Assembly (NCBI GenBank): GCA_030435675.1
Contig: CM059623.1
Span: forward strand, 12,866,092-12,930,091
DNA: 64,000 nucleotides
DNA from: Steinernema hermaphroditum
Taxonomy: Eukaryota; Nematoda; Chromadorea; Rhabditida; Steinernematidae
Direction of reading: 5' to 3'
Program-made: the position numbers and the translations under genes
The notes under the pieces: model-generated
What the model saw: only the letters and a program-made list of their open reading frames with translations
What the model was told of the DNA's origin: nothing
The model's database searches: none
Part shown: piece after piece, positions 9,457 to 19,154 of the stretch
Layout of the letters: every line of letters begins with the position of its first letter
Numbering within the stretch: the stretch's first letter is position 1

Positions 9457-10668
9457 TTATGTTTTACAAGGATCTTGTTTTCTTTCAAGCAGTGTCATCG
9501 CCGCCATCATCCGACTGAACTTCGACTCCACGAATCCGTCTCTTCTGCGCCTGTCCACGAACTCTTGGCGCATCCTGCTGACTCCTTTGGGAGCCATAGT
9601 CGGCATTGGTCGCTTATTGTCGACTCCTTCGATGACGGTTAGAGCCTTCTTGTAGACTCCTATTTTTAGCAGGCTGCTTGGGACATCGTCCTTAAATTTG
9701 TTCCGGAATGCCGTCCGGATCTGGGAGCAATCTTGTGCTCGCAGTGGATCCACTGTGAGGACGTAGGTCCTCCCGGAGAGGCTCTTCGACGCGTCGAAGT
9801 CCCGGCGCAGTTTGTCGAAGATTCGATCGGGAATACAGTCTCCCGTCTTGTTTTTCAAGGCCTGGGCCATGAGCTGCCGTTTGTTGAAGAAGACGTGGTA
9901 CTGCTTGTTGTAGCACCATGCGGTCTTCTCGAATGGGAGCGGCTCCAGTTTGAGGGGAAGCTTCTTCGCCATTAGATCCTTTTTGATCCTATCGTAGCAG
10001 TACAGCAAGTAGTGCGTGTCCTTTGCTGCGTAGTCGATCATGTCGGGAGTCAAGGGCCGAATCTTCCAGTAGTCCTTCTTCGAGCCTTTGTGGTCGTTCT
10101 TCTTCAGGCTTACGCCGCAGTACTTTCGAACCACGTCCTTCAAGCTGTGTCCGTATGGTCGGAGATACTGCATCGCCGTGAAGGTGTCGAAGATGCTTGT
10201 CGCGACGAGTCCAAAATCGCTTCTCAAGATGTTCAAATCCAATGAATAGGCTCCGTGGAAGACCTTCACAATACTGGGGTTGGAAAACACTTTCCCTAAA
10301 AGTGGGATTTGCCTCCAGAGCGCAATTACGTCCAAGATGAAGTCCTGAGTCCTGGTGGATATTTGGATGAGCGCAGTATGATTGGATCCGGAGCAGAATT
10401 CAAGATCGACGGCGATTTCAGTCTCTCTTAGAAGTTCCTTTACGAACTTCTCAAAATTTTCAGCGGTAACTAAGATCACAGAATCCCGGTCATAAGGGCG
10501 CACATCTGGGTTAAGCGGCGTGGCAGCATCCGATTCGCTCGTCGTCCATTCTCCCAAGTATCGGTTCCTAACGACGCCATCCGAGTCGATTTGGTAATGG
10601 TTTAGGCAGAAATCGACGCATCCGTTGAAAGTCTCACGCTTGTAGTTGACTTGAGTAACTTGGAGCAT
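9457..10668 (-). CDS. RRP6/EXOSC10-like DEDDy 3'-5' exonuclease, intronless
   Basis: A 403-aa uninterrupted minus-strand frame. Residues ~60-235 are an RNase D/RRP6 exonuclease domain: Exo I VDLE (D88, E90), Exo II HGAYSLDL (D144), Exo III YAAKDTHYLLY (Y213, D217), so all five DEDDy residues are present. RIRPLTP-like (KIRPLTPDM) and FDTFTAMQYL blocks also match RRP6, the nuclear exosome exonuclease that trims rRNA and other RNAs. It is about half the length of full RRP6: the N-terminal PMC2NT region is missing and I cannot find a convincing HRDC domain, only an Arg/Lys-rich tail. No introns, unlike neighbouring genes, which suggests a retrocopy that kept its frame and active site. It could be a specialised paralog. 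Confidence 0.8.
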   Translation of the reverse strand: MLQVTQVNYKRETFNGCVDFCLNHYQIDSDGVVRNRYLGEWTTSESDAATPLNPDVRPYDRDSVILVTAENFEKFVKELLRETEIAVDLEFCSGSNHTALIQISTRTQDFILDVIALWRQIPLLGKVFSNPSIVKVFHGAYSLDLNILRSDFGLVATSIFDTFTAMQYLRPYGHSLKDVVRKYCGVSLKKNDHKGSKKDYWKIRPLTPDMIDYAAKDTHYLLYCYDRIKKDLMAKKLPLKLEPLPFEKTAWCYNKQYHVFFNKRQLMAQALKNKTGDCIPDRIFDKLRRDFDASKSLSGRTYVLTVDPLRAQDCSQIRTAFRNKFKDDVPSSLLKIGVYKKALTVIEGVDNKRPMPTMAPKGVSRMRQEFVDRRRRDGFVESKFSRMMAAMTLLERKQDPCKT

Positions 10669-10683
10669 TGTTAAAGTTTTTTT

Positions 10684-11015
10684 TTGCAGGTGTCAAAATA
10701 TGTCATGTCTTATCAGGGGCATTGGAGCTCCGAAGCGATGCAAATTATAAGGAGCACCAGTTTTCGAAAGTCGTCGTCTATATTCAAGTGGCATCACATT
10801 TTCCGAAAACTGAGTCCGATTATCGTAATTTTGTGTGAATCAATGCTGGCGGATCGGATTGAAACTCGCATTTATGTATGTATAGAGGTTAAGAGACTAT
10901 TAAATTGAAAGGCATGCTGAATTTGAGGGTTTTTTATCACTCAATCACAACATAACAGAAGGGTAAGATCGGCAAAATATGAGAAATCAGTGTATCATCA
11001 GATCAATTGTGGCCA
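10684..11015. other. Intergenic; short dispersed-repeat copy
   Basis: A 27-bp stretch at about 10846-10872 (TGCTGGCGGATCGGATTGAA and on) recurs at 13593-13619 with one change, marking a dispersed repeat end. No gene is supported here. Confidence 0.4.
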
Positions 11016-11483
11016 TTACTCCATATACTTGACGTCCAACCAGGCGGCGATCTCCCTCGGACCCTTCTTTTCCAACGAGTTAGCGGTGTACTTCTGAAGT
11101 GAGTCGAGCATGTCGGGCATGTCCAAATAGCTCGCCGAGTTGATCACATCGGCCAGTCGGTCGCGCGGCTCCAATTTGTCGAACAGGGCCGTGTCCTCTT
11201 CGGGAATCTTCCTACAGAATCTGTCGAGGGCGCGCTCTCGATCCGTCTTCGGCTCCTCGCTCTCATGCAGCCTGAGCCACTCGCGGATCACCTCCAACGA
11301 CTCCTTCTTGACGTCCACTTTGATCGCCTCTTTGGGGAAGTGACCCTTCGCGACGTCGTAGTTAAGGGCTTGAAGCATCGTGCTGATGTGAACGCATTTG
11401 TTGATGTAGTCGGAGTTGAAATTCATACGGTGACCATCGTTTGAAACAAGCGTAACAGACTTCTGATCAGGTGGCGGAGCCAT
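11016..11483 (-). CDS. skr: Skp1-related protein (skr family)
   Basis: A 155-aa frame. The start is placed at 11483 (MAPPPDQK), because CCTTTTCAG lies 9 nt upstream on the minus strand, typical of a spliced-leader acceptor; 28 extra in-frame codons further upstream are then leader. Residues 8-75 match the Skp1 BTB/POZ half (VTLVSNDG, INKCVHISTML, LEVIREWLRLHES). Residues 100-155 match the Skp1 dimerisation/F-box-binding half (NSASYLDMPDMLD, GPREIAAWLDVK). Skp1 links F-box proteins to cullin in SCF ubiquitin ligases. The protein is diverged from canonical Skp1 (KYTAN in place of TCKTVAN, short C-terminus), as is common among the expanded nematode skr paralogs. Confidence 0.88.
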   Translation of the reverse strand: MAPPPDQKSVTLVSNDGHRMNFNSDYINKCVHISTMLQALNYDVAKGHFPKEAIKVDVKKESLEVIREWLRLHESEEPKTDRERALDRFCRKIPEEDTALFDKLEPRDRLADVINSASYLDMPDMLDSLQKYTANSLEKKGPREIAAWLDVKYME

Positions 11484-11730
11484 TTTTCGTGTCTGAAAAG
11501 GAAGAATGTAGAAGAAGGCATCGTCGGCAGCGCGATATAAGACACAGAACACGGTGAGAAAGGACAATTCAAATTAGGCCTAAAATGTACGTCCTTAAAT
11601 AAACAGATTAACGGCTGAAGTTCAAGAACATGGTCAGACTGAGGTAAGTCATTCATAAACAGGCTGAATCGATCCATAGATGGACACAGGCTCAGCCGTT
11701 GAACCGATCTCCTGACGATCTATTGTATTC

Positions 11731-12357
11731 GTCAAAAGTCTCTAGCAAAAACGTAGAGGGCTCCCACCACGAAAATTTTGCGCGCGCATTTCACGCACCA
11801 AAAAATTTACAATGGGATATGGTCAAAATCATAGTAATTCGCTGTTTTCTCGTTTCTGACGCGATTTCGTCAAATTTCATGAACGGACGGTTGTTGATCA
11901 AACTCTGCCGCGTCGAATGAGCCCTGGCTCGACTGCCAGCAATCTTTCCTCGCAGAGTTATCAGGAATCAATGGTGGACAACGGCGCTTGAATCGTGTGA
12001 CATGGATTTTTAAGAACATAATGGATTAGCTGCCCATCAAGACGTTGTATATGGATCCTGCTGTGATCTAGAACGCCTCCTACATATGAATCTCCAGCTA
12101 ACTGTTCAACTCTCAAATGCAAACTAATGATTTGCTAATAACTCAGCGAGGAAAGCATGCTGGCAGTCGAGCCAGGGCTCATTCGACGCGGCAGAGTCTG
12201 ATCAACAACCGTCCGTTCACGAAATTTGACGAAATCGCGTCAGAAACGAGAAAACAGCGAATTACTATGATTTTGACCATATCCCATTGTAAATTTTTGG
12301 CGCGTGAAATGCGCGCGCAAAATTTTCGTGGTGGGAGCTTCGCTAGAGACTTTTGAC
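11731..12357. repeat. Foldback (palindromic) repeat element
   Basis: Two arms of about 230 bp (11731-11965 and 12125-12357) are inverted copies separated by ~160 bp. The ends read GTCAAAAGTCTCTAGC and its complement. Because of the palindrome, both strands show nearly identical 39-codon frames (NLQWDMVKIIVIRCFL), which are not genes. Differences between the arms are point changes and small indels. This is the structure of a non-autonomous MITE or foldback element. No transposase is present and a target-site duplication is not clear. Confidence 0.8.
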
Positions 12358-13482
12358 TATAGTCGGTGTAAACGGATTGGGGTCCGCAAGGTGCTCGTGG
12401 CGGGACCGCTAGACTACCGTAGTTTTTCGTCTTTTCGCATTTTTTCAATGGGGATTTCGTAATCCCTGTCTTTTTTCGTCATTTTCGAGCGAACTAGAGC
12501 GTTTCGCGGAAATTCCAACGTCAAATTTGTGCAGAATTAAATGCTCCATCGAATGACATGTCACTCGAGTTGCCAAATTCAATAGTCGCAGAGAAATTAA
12601 GCGATTTATGAAAAAGTGATGAATAGATACAAATAATGCTCCATTTTTGCGTTTCTAATCGTCATCATCTAAAGCTACTTCATGTTCTGATTCATCGGTG
12701 CTATCGTCCGAATTCGCACCGTCAGTGATTTGATCGTCTAGGTGAACTTCTACGCTGTCATACTCAAGACAGCGATCTACTTCCGCAATGGCATTCTCGA
12801 AGCATTTTTTCTGCACAACTTTGATCCAATGGGTGTTATATCAGAAGGAAAGAGGACCATGAGGTGATTTAGCGTAATCTCAAGTATCCGAGCGGTGACA
12901 AGTCAAAATAATCGCTATATCGGACCTCCTCCATTTTTCTGATCTTCTCTCTAAGCATTATTTTCTCTCATCAAGTTCTCATTTGCACTTTACAGATCAT
13001 TGACACGCGTTTCAGAGCGTCGCAGTGCACCTGAAATCTCTAAAAGGTCAAGATTGTGGAGTCATTGAATCTGGTTGCGACTGCACCTGACTAACATACG
13101 GCAACCGCTCTTCCTCCCTCTACGCTTCAAACAAACATTCATTCGCGCTGCCTTAGCTATTTTCCAGCGTGTTACAGCTGATGTACGGCCCACGTCGCTC
13201 AAAAATACGCATAGAATCGGGAAAATATCTCCTCTCATTACAAAGATGAGTTAATTTCTCTGCGCACACGGCGCGAAATCAAACAAATCTGTGCGCATTC
13301 GAACGCACAGAGCTTTTGCTACATTTTCAACGTTGGAAATCCGAAAATACGCCCTCGGCATCGAGATATGCACAAATCATTCACGAAACCTGCGAATCCC
13401 ATTAGGAGCGAACATCTGATTCTTACTAACAGCGCCAATTTCGTGTCAGGACGCGTACCCCAATCCGTTTACATCGACTATA
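12358..13482. mobile_element. Non-autonomous element with 26-bp terminal inverted repeats (candidate)
   Basis: The ends TATAGTCGGTGTAAAC at 12358 and the complement of TATAGTCGATGTAAAC at 13482 form a 26-bp inverted repeat with one mismatch. The ~1.1-kb interior has no transposase. It contains CGTGGCGGGACC and CTAGACTACCGTAG-type motifs that look like common dispersed nematode repeats. Its left end directly abuts the foldback element at 12357. Inference: a DNA transposon relic. Confidence 0.45.
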
Positions 13483-13810
13483 ATGCAATATACCGACTAC
13501 TGTCTTTCCGCGTCGGTACGAGAGAGCGCAGACGAACAGAGAAGCAGAAAAGCGGTGTGTGTGATGCGCCTATCAATCCGACGCACGACCAGTGCTGGCC
13601 GATCGGATTGAAACTCGCAAATCCGAAATCCGAATCCGAAATCTGGAAAATCCGAAAAGTCCGATCCGAAATCCGAAAAATCCGAAATTTTCGGGAAAAT
13701 TTTCAGGACTGAAAAACAAGCTAATGCTTCGTTGATATACGGCTGTTCTTGCTCGTCTCTTTAGTTATTCCTTTCGCTCAGTAACCCTCAGGTTCACAAA
13801 GACTCTCAGA

Positions 13811-14018
13811 ATCTTCAGTAGCATCGATGTTAAGTCTTCAGTAGCATCGATGTACGGTGACATTTGCAGACCTTTATGAACTATCTAGCTCAACTATCTA
13901 TCTCACTGGTGATTTATCTGCTGATGCTACCATTTATCACAAATTGTGACTAAAACCTAGAAGTGGGGCAGATAAATCACCAGTGAGATAGTTCATAAAG
14001 GTTTGCAAATGTCACCGT
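13811..14018. repeat. Short inverted repeat (MITE-like) preceded by a tandem duplication
   Basis: TCTTCAGTAGCATCGATGT occurs twice in tandem (13812 and 13835). Immediately after it, GGTGACATTTGCAGACC at 13856 pairs with the complement ending at ~14016. Arms are about 50 bp (with one extra 14-bp insertion in the left arm) around a ~60-bp loop. The structure is a small palindromic element without coding capacity. Confidence 0.6.
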
Positions 14019-14032
14019 TTCGTTGAAGCTCT

Positions 14033-14092
14033 GGAACTCAAGTGCCTGGACTCAAATGTCCGGGACTCATGTACCGGGACTCAAATGTCTCA
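14033..14092. repeat. Tandem GGACTCAAATGTCC-type repeat
   Basis: Four degenerate copies of a 14-15-bp unit (GGACTCAAATGTCC, GGGACTCATGTACC and variants). Short, non-coding. Confidence 0.5.
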
Positions 14093-14720
14093 ACAACGGC
14101 AAATTAGTTGTGTTCGTGTTCCTAGAATGTCTATATATCTGAGTTTGCACCGAACGAAGCAAGCTTATATTCGCTTTGCATTCGAGACTTAAGTTTGGCT
14201 TAGGTTCCAATTTAAACATAAGTCTGTTGGATTTAAGTGAGCCCTTTGGGCGAAACCTGTTGTCTTGGTAGCTAAGCAGCTAAGCTTCCGCGAGAGCAAT
14301 TACTTCTCGAGGGTTTCGATTATCAAAAATCAGGCAGTAGTGGAATAAAGAACTGGTGCATCCAAGCATGCAACCAACAGCAGATATCACATAGTGATCG
14401 GAATTCCATGCAAAACTTTTCAACTTGAGAACGACGAGCTAACGCACAAAGCATCCAAGATTGTTTTTGAGACCGACAAGATTTTTTTCGTAAATAGATC
14501 CCGGGCGTTCGCTCGTCGTTTTCAACGCGCTAGTTCAGATTTTTGGGTCTCGCCACGGGATTATTGCAGCCGTTTGCAGTGATCGAAAAAGAAACGCAGT
14601 GCGAACATGCAGAAACAGGGAATTCCATGCAAAACCGGACAATCGCAAACCGAAATAAGAAAATCCGAATCCGACATTCCGGATAATCCGAATCCGAAAT
14701 CCGAAATCCGCCAGCACTGG

Positions 14721-16278
14721 TGTGAACGATCTTGGTGGTTTTGGGTAGCGTTACCATGAGTTACGGACGATCTGGGTGCTCAGAGAAGAATTACCCTGCT
14801 TGCATTTATAAAGAGGGTTCTATGCTCAGTCAATGTGGACGTGCACAGTGCTGGAAATGAAAAGAAGTCGAATGAACTTCGGACTAAATTCCGGTTTCAC
14901 GATTTCCGTTCGCTATTTGGTGGGTTCCGATTGCTGTTATCAACAATCGCCGGGGCTACCCCAATTAGAAGTGATGTGGAAGGACGGGATCATATGGACT
15001 GCACCAAAAGATCATAGTTCAGTTTTGAACTTTCGTTGAAAGGGGCGCCGTTTTAAGCGGCATGGTCAGATGAAAGGTTATGACAGGAGTTGGCGGCGCA
15101 ATGGGCAGAGAAGATGGACTTGATATACACAACGGCCAGGAAGAGGCGGTGGTGTCAACAGGAAAGGAAATGCTGATGGATTCTTGAAGTCGACCTTTTC
15201 TGTTTTGCCGGAGAAGGTGAAGAATCTTGAGCGAGTTTAAAAGAAACTTAAGAGCAAGGTCGGGTGACAATAGCACGGAATCATCGCCTGATTCTGATGT
15301 TTATTTTTGACTCTGTTATTCTGCATTCTCACATTATCCAACTCTGAGTAAAATTGCATCATTTCCGTTTGGTACTACCATGTTCTTTGATTCGCTAGGC
15401 TGTATTTGTGTTTTTACGTTTACGATCTTAGAGACTGATAACGGAACTGATAAATTTGTTTACGAGTAAGTCATAAACATACTGACACAGTAAAACTTGC
15501 TGTGCAATGATTCAATGAGCAGATGAAGAGTTTCCTCGCCAGTCTAAAGCTGTGATTTCACACAGAAAAGTAAAGAGTAAGGGTGACAATGACGATAGTT
15601 GGATCGCTGACCCTAATCGAGTCCGATTCCCTGCTCGGAGTGGTTGGCCCGGACTGGAACACTATGATTTTGACTCGTCCATCATCTGCACTCACCGCAA
15701 GACCTTCGCAAGATTCTTCTATCGATCCAAGCTTCTAGGAAGTAGCATACCCCGACCTGGGTCCGAAGGATATTAATCAACGGAATGGACCGGTTTTAAC
15801 CCGTTACAGATGAATATGTTAACTGTCGATTCTGCTACACATCAATCAGAACCTAGGCCTGCAGGATTCAGGAAGACCAACAATCAAAGGCTCAGTTCCG
15901 CTTCTTAAAAAGTTTGCTAACAGTGCAAAAGCGCTTACTGCTTACGACCTTATCAACCACCGCGCTCTCTCTCCAAGCATGACCAAAGGTCTCTCCAAAC
16001 TTGTTTAATCATAGTCGCTCCGTTATGCCATGAAATGAAGTTTGTGTCTTTAAGCGACGCGCCGCCATGCAAACAACTCGGTAGTCTGATCGGTTATCAA
16101 CTCACGCGAGGGGAGCGCCTCTCGAGGAACAGCGTGGCTTCCCGTTCTCGCCTAGAGCCCCGCCGTAGTCGACTGATAAGCGCGCTTTGCCCGACGGTAC
16201 TTAAACGCTGCTTCCACGACGCTGCTTTGATGTCTTAAAAACTGAGTCCGGACGATCATATCATTTCAGGAACTAGTC
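14721..16278. other. No recognised gene
   Basis: Short frames at 14833-15039, 15552-15776 and 16035-16238 carry no domain, signal peptide or splice structure that I can support. The region between 16030 and 16200 is more GC-rich and probably includes the promoter of the LTA4H-family gene. TTTCAG ends at 16269, ten bases before its ATG. Confidence 0.4.
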
Positions 16279-19154
16279 ATGGAACGCAGAGACCCTGCCA
16301 GCTGCTCGAACATCGACGATTTCGAGCTGCTCCATCTGAGGCCTTCTTGGATAGTCCGCTTCGAGAAGAAGATCCTTGAAGGCGAAGTTCATTTTGACCT
16401 GAAGGCAAAGAAGGATATTCATGACCTGGTATGAAGGAAGAAGTGGAGAAAGCTGCTAGGGTCATTTTCAGCTTCTCGATGCCAGTGACCTGGATCTGCT
16501 CGAAGTCAAAGTCGACGGACAAGACGCTAAATACGAGTTGACAAAGCAGCCGACGGCGGTGTTCGGGGAACAGCTGAAAATCGAACTGGGAGACAAGCAC
16601 GTGGGAGAAAAATTGTAAGTTTATTTGTCATAGTAATGGACAGACGTCCTTCCATACTCAGTGTGATAAGATAACCCCGCAATGTGACGTGATCTCATTT
16701 GAAATATGAGTTCTTAGTGAAGCGAATTTGAGGAAAACATGACTACGTTTATGACCACTGTGATCTGCTAACAGGACGTAATTCATTTGTCTAACTGATT
16801 ATGGGGTAAACGCTATTGATGATGACCTCTTACATGTATTCGGACCACCACATTTTAAGCGTATATTTTACTGCTTTTTGTTTATTAGAATTAAACTAGG
16901 GCGTCCATACCTGCAGCGGCGTCCATAGACTGTTTCCGAAGTGCTCTTGCGCATACGGAAGAAATACGTCTCTTAAAATCGGATTCTGATAGACAGAGTA
17001 GCTGATCTTGAATTGGCGGGTTCAGCCTTTTTCATTGCTTTGTAGTTTACAAATATCCTTCCATTTTTGCACACCACTTGCCTCAAATGTCTGCCAATCT
17101 ATGTCAAGATCCTTAACCACACGGAATGCCTGTTATTTTGCTTTATTTCCAAGTTATTAGTAGTACTCTTGGGGCTACACTTTTCAATTCACTATCTTAA
17201 CAGATAATTCCCTAAATTTCTCCAGTATTTTGGGACCCGCTAGTCCACTTAATGCTAGTTTATTCCATTCTGACATCTTGGTCCTTTTGTCGCTTTGTTA
17301 CAAATGGAAATAACAAGAAAATTTCGACAGCACCTATTTAGCCATGTGTTCATCAAGTTCCACACGCGTTCCTCAGCCACCGCCATCCAATGGCTTGACA
17401 AGAACCAAACCAAAGACCGCCTTCAGCCACAAGTCTTCACGTATTGCCAACCGATCGCCGCCCGCAGCATTATGCCCTGTGCTGATACTCCAGCGGTCAA
17501 GTGTCCTGTGACTGCAAAGGTACGTTCTTCCTTAATTTCCATGGCCCTTATTCCTTCGGGAATTATTATATTATGAGGTCCTGATCTATTGCCTTATTTC
17601 CAGCTCTCTGTTCCATCCTACGTCGTCGCCCTCATGTCGGCAGTTCAAAAGGGAGAAGCCATTCCGGATCCCCATAACGACGGCTACATGCTCTACGAGT
17701 TCGAGCAAAAGATTCCCGTTCCCAGCTACTTGGTCGCCTTCATCGTCGGAAAATTTGATTCACGCGAAATCAGTCACAGAATCCGTGTTTGGGCTGAACC
17801 CTCTTTGGTGGACGCCGCTGCTTATGAGTTCGCTGAGGTGCTGATCAACCAGTTTGTTCCAATAGAACTAATAAGTTTAGAGCGAGAAACAGCTCCAAAC
17901 AGCGGAGAAAATTCTCGGAGACTACGTTTGGGGCCGCTGTGACATGGTCGTCCTGCCACCTTCGTTTCCTCTAGGTGGAATGGAGAACCCCTGCATGATC
18001 TTCTTGACTCCGTCGTTGATTGTGAGTCCGGAACATAGTGATACATACGCTTATAACGGTAATTTAGGCTGGTGACCGATCACTTATCTGCCTGGTGGCT
18101 CACGAGCAGATTCACGCCTGGTTCGGTAACCTGGTGACGAACGCTACCTGGGAGCATGAATGGTATGTGGGGCAGGTTGAGTTGTCATAACTGTAGATAT
18201 AAGGCTGAACGAAGGCTTCACCACCTACATGGAACGCCGAATCGGCGCCCTGATGTTCGGCGAAGCTGACCGCCACTTCTGCGGTCTCAATGCCTGGTCA
18301 TCGCAGCTAACCCCCTGTGTATATGAGCAGTTCCACCCAACCCATGAGCTCACAAAACTGGTTCAAAAGCATGACATCCACCAAGACCCCAACAAGGCAT
18401 TCTCCAACATCTACTATGAGAAGGGACAAGTATTTCTCTTCTTTTTGGAGAAGAAGTTCGGTGTTGAGGAGTTCGACAAGTACCTCAGGGACTACTTGAA
18501 GACCTTCGCGTTCAAATCAATCGACTCGCAGCAGTGGAAAGACCACTTTGTCGCCTTTTTCCAGCACAAGAAGGAAATCCTCGACGAGATCGACTTCGAT
18601 CTTTGGATGTACAGCCCGGGAATGCCTCCGATGGATCCGAACTACGACGACTCCTTCCAGAAGGCCTGTGTTCAGTACCGTAATCATTGGCTCGAGACTG
18701 ACGACGAGAACGTGGGCAATATTGATATTGCCACCTACAAGAAGTTCACACCTCATCAAAAGGAAGAGTTCCTCAATCTTCTGCGTCAAGCCGAACCTTT
18801 GAGCATTGCTAAGGTGAAAACTCTGACGGAAAAACTGAACCTCGAGAACGAGCACAACTGCGAAATCCGGCACTATTGGATTCGTCTTTGTCTAAAAGCG
18901 CGTTGGGACCACATCGTGAAGATCGCTCATGAGTATGTGCTTCACTATGGAAGGATGAAGTTGGTCAGATACATCTATAGGTAAGTTGAAATTTCTGGAA
19001 AGTTCTAGAAGAGTCGGCGTTTAGGGACCTCTTTGAATGGACCGAACATGCCGAGGAGACCAAGAAGCTGTTCGAAGCCAACAAACCTTACATGCACGCC
19101 ATCTCCATCCGTTGCATTGAGTCCGACATGAATGCGGCCGCTGGAGCTGCTTAA
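16279..19154 (+). CDS. LTA4H: Leukotriene A4 hydrolase-family aminopeptidase (M1)
   Basis: Eight exons: 16279-16428, 16472-16614, 17342-17519, 17604-17837, 17881-18021, 18068-18162, 18204-18980, 19025-19154 (615 aa; human LTA4H is 611). All phases agree. Order: N-terminal beta domain (RDPASCSN start, VDGQ), catalytic domain with GGMEN at 267-271, zinc site H294-E295-x-x-H298 and E317 in LNEG, proton-donor Tyr in YEKG (~385), then the helical LTA4H C-terminal domain (WLYSPG-like [13 protein letters not shown]). Numbering is one off from human at the zinc site. Cytosolic aminopeptidases of this family trim peptides; vertebrate members also hydrolyse LTA4, which cannot be assumed here. Intron 2 (727 bp) is far larger than the rest (38-84 bp). 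The start follows a TTTCAG. Confidence 0.93.

Larger units (their letters stand above)
13590..14720. repeat. Repeat region bounded by inverted CCAGTGCTGGC / GCCAGCACTGG with ATCCGAAA tandem units
   Basis: Next to each boundary lie degenerate tandem runs of ATCCGAAA (13618-13710; 14650-14705). CCAGTGCTGGC occurs at 13590 and its complement at 14707, so the whole resembles a large inverted-ended repeat. Frames across the runs (for example 13368-13712) are artefacts of the repeat. Part of the left end also occurs at 10846. Confidence 0.5.

Noticed and set aside
12179..12448. Conserved 89-codon protein matching one at 11699-11920
   Set aside because: The two similar frames lie in the opposing arms of a palindromic repeat; similarity reflects DNA duplication.
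14833..15039. Possible hAT transposase fragment (RLLLSTIAGATPIR)
   Set aside because: The resemblance to the hAT dimerisation region is too weak, with no other motif or terminal repeats.
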